Shown here piece after piece: positions 27,712 through 36,810 of a stretch of DNA of 64,000 bases. Origin of the DNA: Streptomyces sp. BV286 (lineage in GTDB: Bacteria > Actinomycetota > Actinomycetes > Streptomycetales > Streptomycetaceae); contig NZ_JAHRIB010000174.1 in NCBI RefSeq assembly GCF_019090165.1, positions 1-64,000 on the forward strand, given 5' to 3'. The notes under the pieces were generated by a model. The model did no database searches. It was not told the origin of the DNA and was given only the letters and a program-made list of their open reading frames with translations. Position numbers and translations under genes: made by a program. How positions within the stretch are numbered: position 1 is the first letter of the stretch; each line of letters starts with the position of its first letter.

Positions 27712-28431
27712 CCGGTGGGGGCGCTCCGCTCGACGGGACGTCGAAGCGTCGTGTCCACCGGTCTTCGCCGCGATGTGTGGCGGCAGCCCTCAGAGGACGG
27801 CCCCCGGGTGACCAGCGGCCCGGTGCCCCTCTCGTTCCGGAAGTCGCACGAAGCTCCGGGGAACCGCGTTGCCGTGCCCGACAGGCCGCGGCTCGTAGTG
27901 GTCTGGTACAGGTAGGGCTTCTTCGTCGTCATGCTTGCGTGGCAGCGTCTGCGTAGCCCAAGCGAGGTGGCCGAGGTCGCTTGGCGGCGAGCTGACGACG
28001 CTTCTGAGGTGTGCACTTGAGGCTGCGCACCGCTGTCCATGCAGGCGGCGCGGTGGTCACTCGCCCGCCATGCTCGATGCAGCGCGCGGGGCGCGGCCGC
28101 AGGCCGGAACACCCGCCTTCGTGAGCTCTCCGGTCGACGGCCCCTCCGTGTGCCGCTGTCGACGAGCAGTGTGTCGCCGCGGAGGTGCTGGGAGTCAATT
28201 GCATGAGAGTAAATGCCTCATTGATTACATTGCATTTGAAGTCAACGATGGTCTGCTCGTAGTCTCGAGACGTGCTTCGGGGCCGCAATTCGGTGGCAGA
28301 GAAGGTTCTTGTCTGCCGTACACGTACTCCCCGGCAAAGCGGCAACTGAGCTGTCGTTGGGAGCCTTTGGACGCCCTTCCAGTGGGCGGAATCTCCGGCA
28401 CCCCCTGTCCATCACATGAAGGAGTAGACAA
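27712..28431. other. Long intergenic region, lower GC near its right end
   Basis: 720 bp. It contains a perfect 8-bp hairpin (CCAAGCGA at 27958-27965 with TCGCTTGG at 27977-27984). Around 28190-28330 it has an unusually AT-rich stretch with inverted repeats, listed separately. Open frames crossing it show no family resemblance or consistent codon bias. Confidence 0.45.
28201..28237 (+). promoter_or_regulatory. AT-rich inverted repeats upstream of FAD monooxygenase
   Basis: AAATGC (28211-28216) and GCATTT (28232-28237) form an inverted repeat, with AATG-CCT-CATT (28212-28222) nested at its left end and a further GCAT at 28201-28204. The AT-rich composition is unlike its surroundings and typical of a regulated promoter. 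No regulator gene adjoins, so it would be controlled in trans. Confidence 0.35.
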
Positions 28432-29538
28432 GTGTCGACGAATACCACGGTGATAGTCGGCGGTGGCCTCGTAGGACTCACCGCCGCTGCCTCCCTCAAA
28501 CTCATCGGCCGCGACGTCATTGTGCTGGAACAGGCCCCACAGGTTCGAGCCGTCGGTGCCGGTATCGGCCTGTGGGCCAACGCGTTCAGAGAGTTCGACC
28601 ACCTCGGTATCGGTTCAGCGATCCGCGACATGGGCGTCGAACAGAACACGTGGTTCTTCAACCCGGCCGGCGATCCGGTCCGCGCTCCTGGTTACACCGA
28701 CAGTGATCACCAGTTCCTTCTCGTACCGCGCGCAGAGTTGAACAACCTGTTGGCCGACACCGTCGGTCGCGACCGAATCCGCCTCGATGCCCACGTGACC
28801 GGATACACGGAGACCGAATCCGACGTCATCGTGCACCTCGCGAATGACGAGACACTCCGTACGGACCTCCTCATCGGCGCCGACGGCGTCTACTCACACG
28901 TGCGCAAGCAACTGATACCGGGGAGCGACGCCGTCCCGCACTCCGGGCACTACGCCTGGCGCGCGATCGTGCCGACCGGCAGCCAGGACTCAGAATCCAC
29001 CGTGCTCACCGTCGGCGGCGACCGGACCCGCGGCGGGTACGCGCGAATCGGTCGTGACCGGACCGTGTGGATGGTCAACCAGTTCGATGCCGGACCGCTC
29101 ACCGGAACCAAGCGTGAACGGGCACTGCGACGAGCACGGAATCTGGCCGAGGCGGGATGGAACGACGATCTCCTGTCCATGATCGCCGAAACGCCGGAGG
29201 AATCCATCCTGGAGAACCAGGTCACGCTGGTCCCGGAGCTGCCCCACTGGACCAGCGCGCGCGTCGCCCTGATCGGCGACGCCGCGCACGGACTGTCCCC
29301 CCACATCGCCTCCGGCGGCACGCTCGGTATCGAAGACGTCGGCGTACTGCGCAGCAGCCTGTCAGCCGAGGCTGACCTGGAAAAGGCCCTCACGACCTAC
29401 GAACACGCTCGCAGCGCCCGCTTCGAGACGGTACGTGAGCACTCCGCAGCCATCGAACACGCCGGTGACGCGGCCGAGTTCGCACAACGCTATGCCGCGT
29501 TCAGCCATTGGATGCTCACCACGGCACCCACCACCTGA
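28432..29538 (+). CDS. FAD-dependent monooxygenase
   Basis: 368 residues of the aromatic hydroxylase class. The FAD Rossmann motif IVGGGLVGLTAAASL is at about 7-21, followed by the VLEQ strand end. The DLLIGADGVYSHVR (DG) motif lies near 145. The GDAAHGLSPHIASGGTLGIEDV motif is near 280. GTG 28432 is preceded by AAGGAG at proper spacing. The closest type is the 3-hydroxybenzoate/6-hydroxynicotinate monooxygenase group, which uses NAD(P)H and O2. The substrate is unassigned. A DedA gene follows 166 bp later on the same strand but is probably independent. Confidence 0.88.
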   Translation: MSTNTTVIVGGGLVGLTAAASLKLIGRDVIVLEQAPQVRAVGAGIGLWANAFREFDHLGIGSAIRDMGVEQNTWFFNPAGDPVRAPGYTDSDHQFLLVPRAELNNLLADTVGRDRIRLDAHVTGYTETESDVIVHLANDETLRTDLLIGADGVYSHVRKQLIPGSDAVPHSGHYAWRAIVPTGSQDSESTVLTVGGDRTRGGYARIGRDRTVWMVNQFDAGPLTGTKRERALRRARNLAEAGWNDDLLSMIAETPEESILENQVTLVPELPHWTSARVALIGDAAHGLSPHIASGGTLGIEDVGVLRSSLSAEADLEKALTTYEHARSARFETVREHSAAIEHAGDAAEFAQRYAAFSHWMLTTAPTT

Positions 29539-29704
29539 CACGAGTCGGCGGGACAAGCCGCTCACTGTGCGGCGGGGCGCGCCACAGCAACGCGCATCTG
29601 GACCAAGCCCTGGGGGACTGACCATCCGTCACCCAGGTGCACCTCGATCAATCAGGGGATCAGCCGTGAAATTCCATACTCATATTGCAGGGGGCGGACA
29701 GTAA

Positions 29705-30337
29705 ATGCCGGACTGGATAGGCCTCGCAGAATCCTTACTGGCGTCACCCGCTCTCTACGCCGTACTCATCGCGGTTTCCTTACTCGACTCCTTCCTCCCG
29801 TTGATCCCGAGTGAACCCGTCGTGATCCTCGCAGGCGTCGCCAGTGCAACCGGGCAGGCGAATATCATGCTCGTCATCGCCGCCACGACGGTCGGTGCCT
29901 TTCTCGGCGACCTTGTTCCCTATTCCATCGGCAGGTTGATGGGGGAGCGAGTGGTCAAGCGTCTGCCAGTGGGGACAAAACGCCGGTCCGCGTACGACTG
30001 GTTCGATCGGGAACTCGCATCACGCGGCGGTTTTGTACTCGTCTCCACTCGGTTCATTCCGGTCGGGCGCTATCTCGCTACGGGTACGGCGGGGGTGGTG
30101 CGGTATCCGCTGCGCAAGTTCATGTTGTACGTTGCGCTTTCCACCGCTACATGGAGCGCCTACACCGCCCTGTCGGGGTACCTCGGTGGCGTCTTCTTCC
30201 AGGAGAACACTCTGCTCGCCATCGCCGTCGGTGTCGGGCTCGCGTTGGTCGTGACCGGCGCGGTGGAGGTTTCACGATATGTTCGGCGCCGCAAGAATCC
30301 TGTCACGTCGGACGACATGGCTGCCGGACACCGCTGA
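29705..30337 (+). CDS. DedA/SNARE-associated family membrane protein
   Basis: 210 residues. The DedA fold is visible: an N-terminal hydrophobic segment, the re-entrant motif DSFLPLIPSEPVVILAGVAS, and the conserved FVLVSTRFIPVGRYLATGTAG segment with its essential Arg. C-terminal helices end in a basic tail. DedA proteins act as undecaprenyl-phosphate or phospholipid flippases in envelope homeostasis. ATG 29705 follows a GGGGG stretch. Orientation matches the monooxygenase upstream. Confidence 0.9.
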   Translation: MPDWIGLAESLLASPALYAVLIAVSLLDSFLPLIPSEPVVILAGVASATGQANIMLVIAATTVGAFLGDLVPYSIGRLMGERVVKRLPVGTKRRSAYDWFDRELASRGGFVLVSTRFIPVGRYLATGTAGVVRYPLRKFMLYVALSTATWSAYTALSGYLGGVFFQENTLLAIAVGVGLALVVTGAVEVSRYVRRRKNPVTSDDMAAGHR

Positions 30338-30488
30338 GTGCCGCTCAGGCGCCGAGAGTGCCTCGGGGCGCGGGGCGGAGACCATGCCCCGAGGACATCG
30401 GATCCTGCCCCGCAGGCCCTTCCGCCGGGACAAGCGCCTCGCCTACAACGGGTAGGCAGACCACTCCAGTGACCAAGGAGGACCACCT

Positions 30489-32330
30489 GTGCGCTCCGTC
30501 GATCGGGAGCACCGCCAGGCCGGCGGGCGGACATCGGGCACGCCGCGCCAGACACCGCCGCCCACGGCCATGAGCAGTGCGTGGGTACGGCATCTGCAGC
30601 GAGTGGCCGCGGACGGTGCCACCTCGTCGCCCTCCGGAGCCGGCCGGGAGGCCGGGGTCGCCGACCCGCCCCGGGTGCAGCGGGCCCCGGTGGACGAAGG
30701 CCTGCAGTCGTCGCGGCCCCTCGACCTCGCACACCCGCACGCCGGTCCGGTGTCCGTCCAGCGGGTGCACCAGAGTGCCGTGACCGAGGACCCTGCCGTC
30801 GAGCAGGCCGGGCAGGCCGAAGGGGCCGGGCAGCAGGCCAAGGGGGCGGAGGCCATCGTCCGCCTGTGCCAGTCGATCGAACAGCACACGGTGCTGAGCA
30901 AGATGAAGAAGAGCCCCTTCGCACCGGGTACCTGGTGGCCCGAGCAGTGGATGGTCGAGGGCCCGGCCCGGCTCAGGAAGACCCTCGACCGGCGGGTGAT
31001 GCGCGGCGAGGCCTTCAACAACCAGGACCTGGACGACATCAAACACCTCTCCGCGGTGAACGCACAGTGGCTCGAGAAAGTAGGCATCGGCACCTACGAG
31101 CAGGCAGAGACCTACACGAAGGGCCGGTTCGACGACTGGCTGACGCTTCCTGCGGGCAAGCGCGTCCTCACAGCCACCCTGGCCGTGCGCGCCAACCACC
31201 CGGCAGTGCGGGAGGCGGGCCGGAGCACGCCGATCTCACCGGACTACACGCTCGGCCGGTTCATGCTCACTCAGGCGCCCAGCACTTCGCCGGAGGAGAA
31301 GCAGGACCTGGAGCGGGAGCGCGACGAGCAGATCCGGGAGACGGCCATCGACACCCTGCATCCGGCGGGGATCGCGCCCGAGCGCCTGCACCCGGACGGC
31401 ATCCCCGAGACGGGCCCCACGACGGGCAAGGGCAAGGGCAAGGGCAAGGGCAGGAGCACGGCACCGGACTTCGTGGCGAAGGACGCGCGGGCCCGCGAGA
31501 TGCTCACCAAGGTGCTGCTCATCCTGCAGAACGGGCTGAAGCTGTACGACCCGGAGGCCGGGGCGCACGCAGCCGACTACGAAAAGGACGTCATCCGCGC
31601 CCTCGCCCACGGCGGACGGGTCAACATCCGTATCCCCGCACTGAGTTCAGCGGCCGAGCCGGCCTACTCGCTGCCGGAGTTCCTGGGCGTGACGCAGGAC
31701 GACCGTACGAACACCCCCGCGGGGGATGTCGTCGACCGCGGCTTCGCCACGCACCGTACTTCGATCGGGGCCAACAAGGAGGGCAAGCCCGGCGCGTTCA
31801 AGGAGAAGGGCGGCGTCGGGGCATCGCTCACCAACATGGTTTCCGTCGGTGCCGACCGCCCCGACCTGTGGGGTCAGGACATCTCGGGTGGCGGCCTCGG
31901 CTCCAAGGACTGGAACGGCGACGTGGTGCTGCCGAACGGGTCGTACGGCCACATGCTGCTGGTCCACCACCGGCCGACCACGAAGAAGGACGGCTCGCTG
32001 CAGATCGGCATCGAGACCCTCGCACCGGGCGCCCCCAGCCCGGTGGGTTACCAGCACGACTTCACCTCCACCGAGGCCACCGCCAACCCTGAGTCGGTTC
32101 TGCACGGGCACAAGGGCGACAAGGTCGGCTCGGGCGGGCTGGGCAAGAACGAACGCCTCGTCGAGCTGGGGGAGTTGGGCAAAGCTCACGCCAGCGGGAA
32201 CTGGCGCACCTTCCTGGACGAGGTCAAGAAGCAGTGGGACGCCGCACTGGCGGAGACCGAGGACGGCTCCCGGAAACGGCGGGCCCTGTACCAAGGCCTG
32301 GTCGGCCCACGAGCACGGCCGGAAGCCTGA
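30489..32330 (+). CDS. Putative eCIS-associated effector or toxin, unknown catalytic domain
   Basis: 613 residues, soluble. GTG 30489 follows AAGGAGG at ideal distance. The first 100 residues are low-complexity, with WVRHLQRVAADGA, two VQR motifs and DEGLQSSRPLD. This is reminiscent of the leader of proteins linked to extracellular contractile injection systems (LQR..GN..V, VQR, LRSxGRPLD). The HEXXH metallopeptidase-like domain (DUF4157) that often follows is absent. Residues about 120-300 are helical. A GKGKGKGKGR linker near 315 joins a C-terminal domain (330-613) rich in Gly/Asp, including SYGHMLLVHHRPTTKKDGSL, STEATANPESVLHGHKGDK and a Trp-rich end. No known catalytic motif is identified. 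No eCIS structural genes lie in the window, so delivery would depend on a distant cluster. An alternative is an unrelated lysine-glycine-linked toxin. Confidence 0.6.
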   Translation: MRSVDREHRQAGGRTSGTPRQTPPPTAMSSAWVRHLQRVAADGATSSPSGAGREAGVADPPRVQRAPVDEGLQSSRPLDLAHPHAGPVSVQRVHQSAVTEDPAVEQAGQAEGAGQQAKGAEAIVRLCQSIEQHTVLSKMKKSPFAPGTWWPEQWMVEGPARLRKTLDRRVMRGEAFNNQDLDDIKHLSAVNAQWLEKVGIGTYEQAETYTKGRFDDWLTLPAGKRVLTATLAVRANHPAVREAGRSTPISPDYTLGRFMLTQAPSTSPEEKQDLERERDEQIRETAIDTLHPAGIAPERLHPDGIPETGPTTGKGKGKGKGRSTAPDFVAKDARAREMLTKVLLILQNGLKLYDPEAGAHAADYEKDVIRALAHGGRVNIRIPALSSAAEPAYSLPEFLGVTQDDRTNTPAGDVVDRGFATHRTSIGANKEGKPGAFKEKGGVGASLTNMVSVGADRPDLWGQDISGGGLGSKDWNGDVVLPNGSYGHMLLVHHRPTTKKDGSLQIGIETLAPGAPSPVGYQHDFTSTEATANPESVLHGHKGDKVGSGGLGKNERLVELGELGKAHASGNWRTFLDEVKKQWDAALAETEDGSRKRRALYQGLVGPRARPEA

Positions 32331-32513
32331 CGAACAGCGTTCGGCTGCCCGAGGGGTCCGCCCGCGGGCAGGTGGGCTGTCAGGGGGCGGCCCTCTGGGC
32401 GGGCGGGTCGAAAGGCGCCAAGACCTCGGGCTTGTGGGACGACGAGGGGGCGGGGGCGTGTCCGTCGGCTCGGGTCGGTCGGTGTGTCGCGCGGACGCAC
32501 TGTGGGTGCGACC

Positions 32514-33494
32514 TCACCGCAGCGTGCGCATTGACGTGCCGATGTAAACGGCGAGGACGAGCAGGAAACCACCCCCGGCGAACGCCATCTCCGCAGTGGC
32601 GGGCTCTCGTCCCAGCAGCAGGGGCCGCCAGCCGAGGAACACCCCCACCGCGAGACCGGCCCGGATGGTCTGCGGAAGCGGCGACCAGGCCAGCCGCTGG
32701 AGGCGGTCGGCACGGGCCCCGATGGTGAAGCAAGGGGTCAGAACGGCGCACCCGACGACGGCAAGGACGACGAACGCCGCCAGCGCGGCGTCGCCGTTCT
32801 CGTCGTCCGGGAAGGCCGCCCACTGTCCCGCCGTGAGCGTGGGCAGGTGTTTTCGCTCGTCGATGTAACCGTCCGACCGCGCCCACAAGACGTCAACCGC
32901 AGTCCCTTCGACGGGCTTGTCGTACGTGAACGCGCCCGGCACGGCGAGCCGTCCGGGGCCACCGGGCACGGCGACGACGAGGCGGCTGGTGTACCCCTCC
33001 AGGTCACCGTCGCTCAATTCCTTGCGCACCTGGCCCGGCTGCGCCACCACGGTCGCGGTGCTCACCACGGCACCCGCATCCCGTAGCGCGTCGATGCGTT
33101 CCTCGCCGTCGGGCGAGGTCATCATCGCGGCCGAGGAGACTCCCGCGCAGAAGGCCACGAGCAGCCATACGGCGGCGGTACGGAGCTTGACCCAGAGCAC
33201 GGAGTCGTGGAAGGCCAGCGCGCCGGGATCGCTCCAGGCATGCGGCGCCTTGGCCAGAGGAACCGTGACGCTGGTGTACTTCCTCCACCATGCCGCTGCT
33301 GTCGGCACTCGCAGCGCCCACAAGGCCACCACCCGTACCACAGCGCACCCCATGGCGATGGCACCCCACACCAGGGGCTCACGAACGGGCCGCGGCACAG
33401 GCCCGCTCCCGAGCAACTGCCAGCAGGCGACGGCGGCTGCTCCCCACGCGCCGAGCCCGCTCAGACGCACCAGCCAGACCAGTGTGTGCCGCAT
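32514..33494 (-). CDS. Hypothetical membrane protein (four helices)
   Basis: 326 residues. Two N-terminal helices (about 5-25 and 37-60) and a third near 105-125 are followed by a soluble domain of about 110 residues. That domain is beta-rich and contains AGAVVSTATVVAQPGQVR and VDVLWARSDGYIDE, resembling DUF3592-like extracytoplasmic domains. Two further helices and a short basic end follow. ATG 33494 has AGGTGG upstream; 15 more codons are possible. It converges with the eCIS-effector-like gene and could in principle be an immunity protein, but nothing in the sequence shows this. Confidence 0.65.
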   Translation of the reverse strand: MRHTLVWLVRLSGLGAWGAAAVACWQLLGSGPVPRPVREPLVWGAIAMGCAVVRVVALWALRVPTAAAWWRKYTSVTVPLAKAPHAWSDPGALAFHDSVLWVKLRTAAVWLLVAFCAGVSSAAMMTSPDGEERIDALRDAGAVVSTATVVAQPGQVRKELSDGDLEGYTSRLVVAVPGGPGRLAVPGAFTYDKPVEGTAVDVLWARSDGYIDERKHLPTLTAGQWAAFPDDENGDAALAAFVVLAVVGCAVLTPCFTIGARADRLQRLAWSPLPQTIRAGLAVGVFLGWRPLLLGREPATAEMAFAGGGFLLVLAVYIGTSMRTLR

Positions 33495-33613
33495 GCGCGC
33501 CCCACCTTTCCTGCGGCGGCCGTCGTATCCCGTTCCCACGAGAAGCCGCGTCGAACGGGCAGACGCGTCGCATCGCGTGCCTCAGGCCCGTCGTTTCCGC
33601 GAACCTCGGGGAG

Positions 33614-34501
33614 TCAGCCGACGGTCTGCTCCGCCGTGGAGGAGTTCCCCGAGCGGTTCCGGGTGATGGCGTAGCCGAAGGCTGTCGCCAGTACGTACAT
33701 GAGAACGGAGTAGACAGCACTGGGAACTGCCACTTCGGTGTTGTCCAGGACGCTCAGTGCGATGGTGAGGGCCACGGTGGTGTTGTGGATTCCCACTTCC
33801 ATGGCGCTGGCGACGGCCTGCCCCTCATTCAGGCGAAGGAGCTTGGCACCGCCGTAGCCGATGCTGAGACTTGCCAGGCAGAAGATGCCGGTGACCAGGC
33901 CGACCTGGCGGACGTAGTCGGCGAGGTTGTCCCGTTCTCCCAGGAGTGCGGCCAGGGACACCGCAACCAGGACGGCGATGGAGAACACACGGACCGGGCG
34001 GTCCGCTCGGGCGGCGAAGTCCGCGGAACGGTTCCGGACGAGCATGCCGATCACGACCGGGATGAGCACGATGGCGATGACTTGCAAGACCTTGCCGAAT
34101 TGCAGTCCGAGGTCGCCCTCGGCGTCGAAGTGGCTGATGGCCAGGTTGGTGATGAGGGGGATGGTGACGGCTGCCAGCACGGAGTTGATCGCGGTGAGAG
34201 TGATGTTGAACGCCACGTCTCCGCGGAACAGGTGGCTGAAGAGGTTGGCGGTGGTGCCACCCGGGGACGCGGCGAGCAGCATCACGCCCACGGCGAGCAG
34301 CGGGTCCATGTCGAAGATCTTGACCAGACCGAAAGCGAGCAGCGGGAGCACCACGATCTGCACGGTCAGAGCGAAGGCGACGGCTTTGGGCGAACGCGCG
34401 ACGCGCTTGAAGTCGGCAGGCGTGAGGGACAGCCCGAGGCCGAACATGATGATGGCGAGAGCGATGGGCAAGCCAATCGTGATCAGCGCTGAATCGCTCA
34501 T
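33614..34501 (-). CDS. Bile acid:sodium symporter (BASS) family transporter
   Basis: 295 residues with about nine to ten helices. Family motifs are present: PADFKRVARSPKAV after the first helix, the sodium-site segment LLAASPGGTTANLFSHLFRGDVA, and the C-terminal MEVGIHNTTVALTIALS with the Glu/Asn sodium ligands. BASS proteins import organic anions with Na+. ATG 34501 has AGGAAGG upstream. The gene is isolated; neither the substrate nor a regulator can be read from context. Confidence 0.9.
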   Translation of the reverse strand: MSDSALITIGLPIALAIIMFGLGLSLTPADFKRVARSPKAVAFALTVQIVVLPLLAFGLVKIFDMDPLLAVGVMLLAASPGGTTANLFSHLFRGDVAFNITLTAINSVLAAVTIPLITNLAISHFDAEGDLGLQFGKVLQVIAIVLIPVVIGMLVRNRSADFAARADRPVRVFSIAVLVAVSLAALLGERDNLADYVRQVGLVTGIFCLASLSIGYGGAKLLRLNEGQAVASAMEVGIHNTTVALTIALSVLDNTEVAVPSAVYSVLMYVLATAFGYAITRNRSGNSSTAEQTVG

Positions 34502-34710
34502 GCCTGAGGCCTTCCTGGATGACGGGCGGCAAAGGCCGGCAAAGCCGCTGCATGGCCGCAGGTCGCCATAGTGAAGCAGCTGTTCAGCATCTAATACAAG
34601 GTTTGAGCTGGGCCGTGTGACAGGCGATCCGGGGCGCCGGCGGGGCGCCCGGTGCATGACGCCTCACGAGCCCGTGTGCACGGTAGGCGGTGGGGCGCAC
34701 CCGGCCGGAG

Positions 34711-35376
34711 TCAGGCCCGCAGGTAGGTGAGGACGGCCTGGACCCTCCGGTTGGTCTCGTCCGCCGGTGGCAGGTCCAGCTTGGTGAGGATGTTGCCGAT
34801 GTGCTTGCCGATCGCGGCTTCGGAAACCACCAACTCCTTGGCGATGGCGCCGTTGGACTTTCCTTCGGCGATCAGCGCCAGTACCTCGCGCTCGCGCGGC
34901 GTGAGCTGCTCCAGCGGATCGCGGCGGCGGCGCAGGAGCTGGCGCACCACCTCGGGATCGACCACCGTGCCGCCGCTCGCCACCTTGTGGAGTGCTTCCA
35001 CGAACTCCTCGACCTGGCCGACCCGGTCCTTGAGCAGGTAGCCGACGCCCGATCCGTCGCCGGAATCCAGGAGTTCCGCCGCGTACGACCGTTGCACGTA
35101 CTGACTGAGGACCAGGATCGGGAGTGCGGGGCGCTTCTCGCGCAGCCGCACCGCGGCATGCAGGCCTTCGTCCTGGAAACCCGGCGGCATGCGTACGTCC
35201 GTCACCACGATGTCGGGACTGTGCTCCTCGACAGCGGCGATCAGTGCCGGTGCGTCCCCGACGGCCGACACCACCTCGTGGCCACAGCGGTGGAGGAGGC
35301 CGATGAGCCCTTCCCGCAGCAGCACGCTGTCCTCGGCCAGCACTACGCGGAGCGGTCGGCAGCGGTCAACTCGCAA
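34711..35376 (-). CDS. NarL/LuxR-family response regulator (ABC-transporter linked)
   Basis: About 221 residues. The receiver has AED near 15-16, phospho-acceptor Asp60 in DIVVTDVRMPP, and Lys in YLLKDR. The LuxR HTH contains LTPREREVLALIAEGKSNGAIA and AIGKHIGNILTKL. The start is ambiguous. TTG 35376 keeps the first beta strand and overlaps the kinase gene by 34 bp. GTG 35343 overlaps the kinase stop as TAGTG but would delete part of the fold, so I use TTG. It pairs with the upstream kinase and probably controls the divergent ABC transporter. Confidence 0.88.
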   Translation of the reverse strand: MRVDRCRPLRVVLAEDSVLLREGLIGLLHRCGHEVVSAVGDAPALIAAVEEHSPDIVVTDVRMPPGFQDEGLHAAVRLREKRPALPILVLSQYVQRSYAAELLDSGDGSGVGYLLKDRVGQVEEFVEALHKVASGGTVVDPEVVRQLLRRRRDPLEQLTPREREVLALIAEGKSNGAIAKELVVSEAAIGKHIGNILTKLDLPPADETNRRVQAVLTYLRA

Positions 35377-36638
35377 GGAAACTCCACACGCAACAGGGTC
35401 GGTCCACCTGGCGGACTGGTCAGGGCCAGTCTGCCATCCAGGACCGACACCCGGTCGGCGAGACCGGTGAGGCCGCTGCCCGCCGAGGCGACCGCGCCAC
35501 CGCAGCCGTCGTCGCGTACTTCGAGGAACAGGCGTCCCTCGCGATGACCGCCGCTCACCTGCGCCCGGTCGGCGCCGCTGTGCTTGGCGACATTGGCCAG
35601 GGCTTCGCAGACCACGAAGTACGCGGCGGACTCGACCGCTTGGACGGGCCGGCCCGGCAGTTCGAGGTCGACGTCGACGGGGATCGCGCAGCGGTCGGCG
35701 GCGTCGGTGACCGCGGCAGGAAGACCGTAGTCCGTGAGGACCATGGGATAGATGCCGTGAATGAGTTCGCGCAGCTCCACGAGCGCCTTGCTGCCCTCCT
35801 CATGGGCCTTGGCGAGCTGGTCGGAGAGCGGACCGGGCGGGGCGTCGAGGCGGGCCAGCCCCAGGGCCATCGTCAGGGCCACGAGCCGCTGTTGGGCGCC
35901 GTCGTGCAGATCACGCTCGATGCGCCGCCGCTCGGCCTCGAAGGCATCGACCAACCGGGCCCGGGAGCGCGCCAGTTCGACCACCTTCGCGCCGAGCTCG
36001 CCCTCGCGGGAGGAGATCAGCAGCCGGGTCAGCTCGGCACGGGCACCCGCCGTGACACCAAGCAGGTACGCGCCCAGCGCCATCAGGAGCAAGCCCAGTA
36101 CGGCGACACCGACAGAGGTCGGCCATGTGGTCACGGTCCACTGCTTGAGCACCTTGACCTCGTTGCCGTCGCCGACCGTGGCCATCAGCACAGGGGCGGC
36201 GACCACGGACAGCGGGAGGAGCAGAGCGACCGAGACCGCCAAGGCGTCGACGGGCCACAGCAGTCCGGCGAACAGCAGCGTGTATCCCAGCTCCCGCCAG
36301 GTCCCCTGTTCACGCAGCCGGGTGGTCAGCCAGGCCCACAGTCCCGGCGCGGTCGGCACCCGGTGCAGACCGGACACCGGGGTGCCGTCCACCAGGCGAA
36401 GCCTGCGCCGCTCCACCCAGGCCACCGGGATGCCGCTGAGGGCGACCAGGACGAGCAGCGGCAGCCCCACCAAGGCGATGACGAGCACACCACTGACGGC
36501 TGTCATCGTCACGATTCCCACCAGGGTGGCGACGCCGGTCACCGCGCCGGTGAGCAGGTACGCGGCGGAGCGCCAAGGCCAGGCCGACAGCAGGAAGCCA
36601 GGCCGGGACATGGCCTGCCACACATTCCGAGGGTGCAT
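35343..36638 (-). CDS. Sensor histidine kinase with membrane sensor domain
   Basis: 431 residues from ATG 36638; a GTG 24 bp upstream is possible. The N-terminal sensor has about four helices arranged in two pairs (within 15-70 and 120-195) with a mostly intracellular loop. The dimerisation motif is ERRRIERDLHDGAQQRLVAL, with phospho-His near 245. The HATPase domain has VVCEALANVAKHSGA and the DDGCGG and GSGLTGLADRV boxes. Kinases of this subgroup in Streptomyces commonly sit beside MacB-like ABC transporters and respond to cell-envelope stress or antimicrobial peptides. The divergent ABC operon starts 172 bp away. Confidence 0.9.
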   Translation of the reverse strand: MHPRNVWQAMSRPGFLLSAWPWRSAAYLLTGAVTGVATLVGIVTMTAVSGVLVIALVGLPLLVLVALSGIPVAWVERRRLRLVDGTPVSGLHRVPTAPGLWAWLTTRLREQGTWRELGYTLLFAGLLWPVDALAVSVALLLPLSVVAAPVLMATVGDGNEVKVLKQWTVTTWPTSVGVAVLGLLLMALGAYLLGVTAGARAELTRLLISSREGELGAKVVELARSRARLVDAFEAERRRIERDLHDGAQQRLVALTMALGLARLDAPPGPLSDQLAKAHEEGSKALVELRELIHGIYPMVLTDYGLPAAVTDAADRCAIPVDVDLELPGRPVQAVESAAYFVVCEALANVAKHSGADRAQVSGGHREGRLFLEVRDDGCGGAVASAGSGLTGLADRVSVLDGRLALTSPPGGPTLLRVEFPCELTAADRSA

Positions 36639-36810
36639 GTGCACGACCGTAAGCGGCTCCACCGGTCCGGTGCCATCGGCCCAGGGACCGCTTCGGGGGT
36701 AGGCCTGGCACTACCCCAAGTCTCGGTCGGGCCGTACTGCGCCACGAGGCGCTGTTCCGGTTTCGTTGAGGCACCAACGAGCCGAGGAGCAGGTACTGGT
36801 GGGGGAACAC

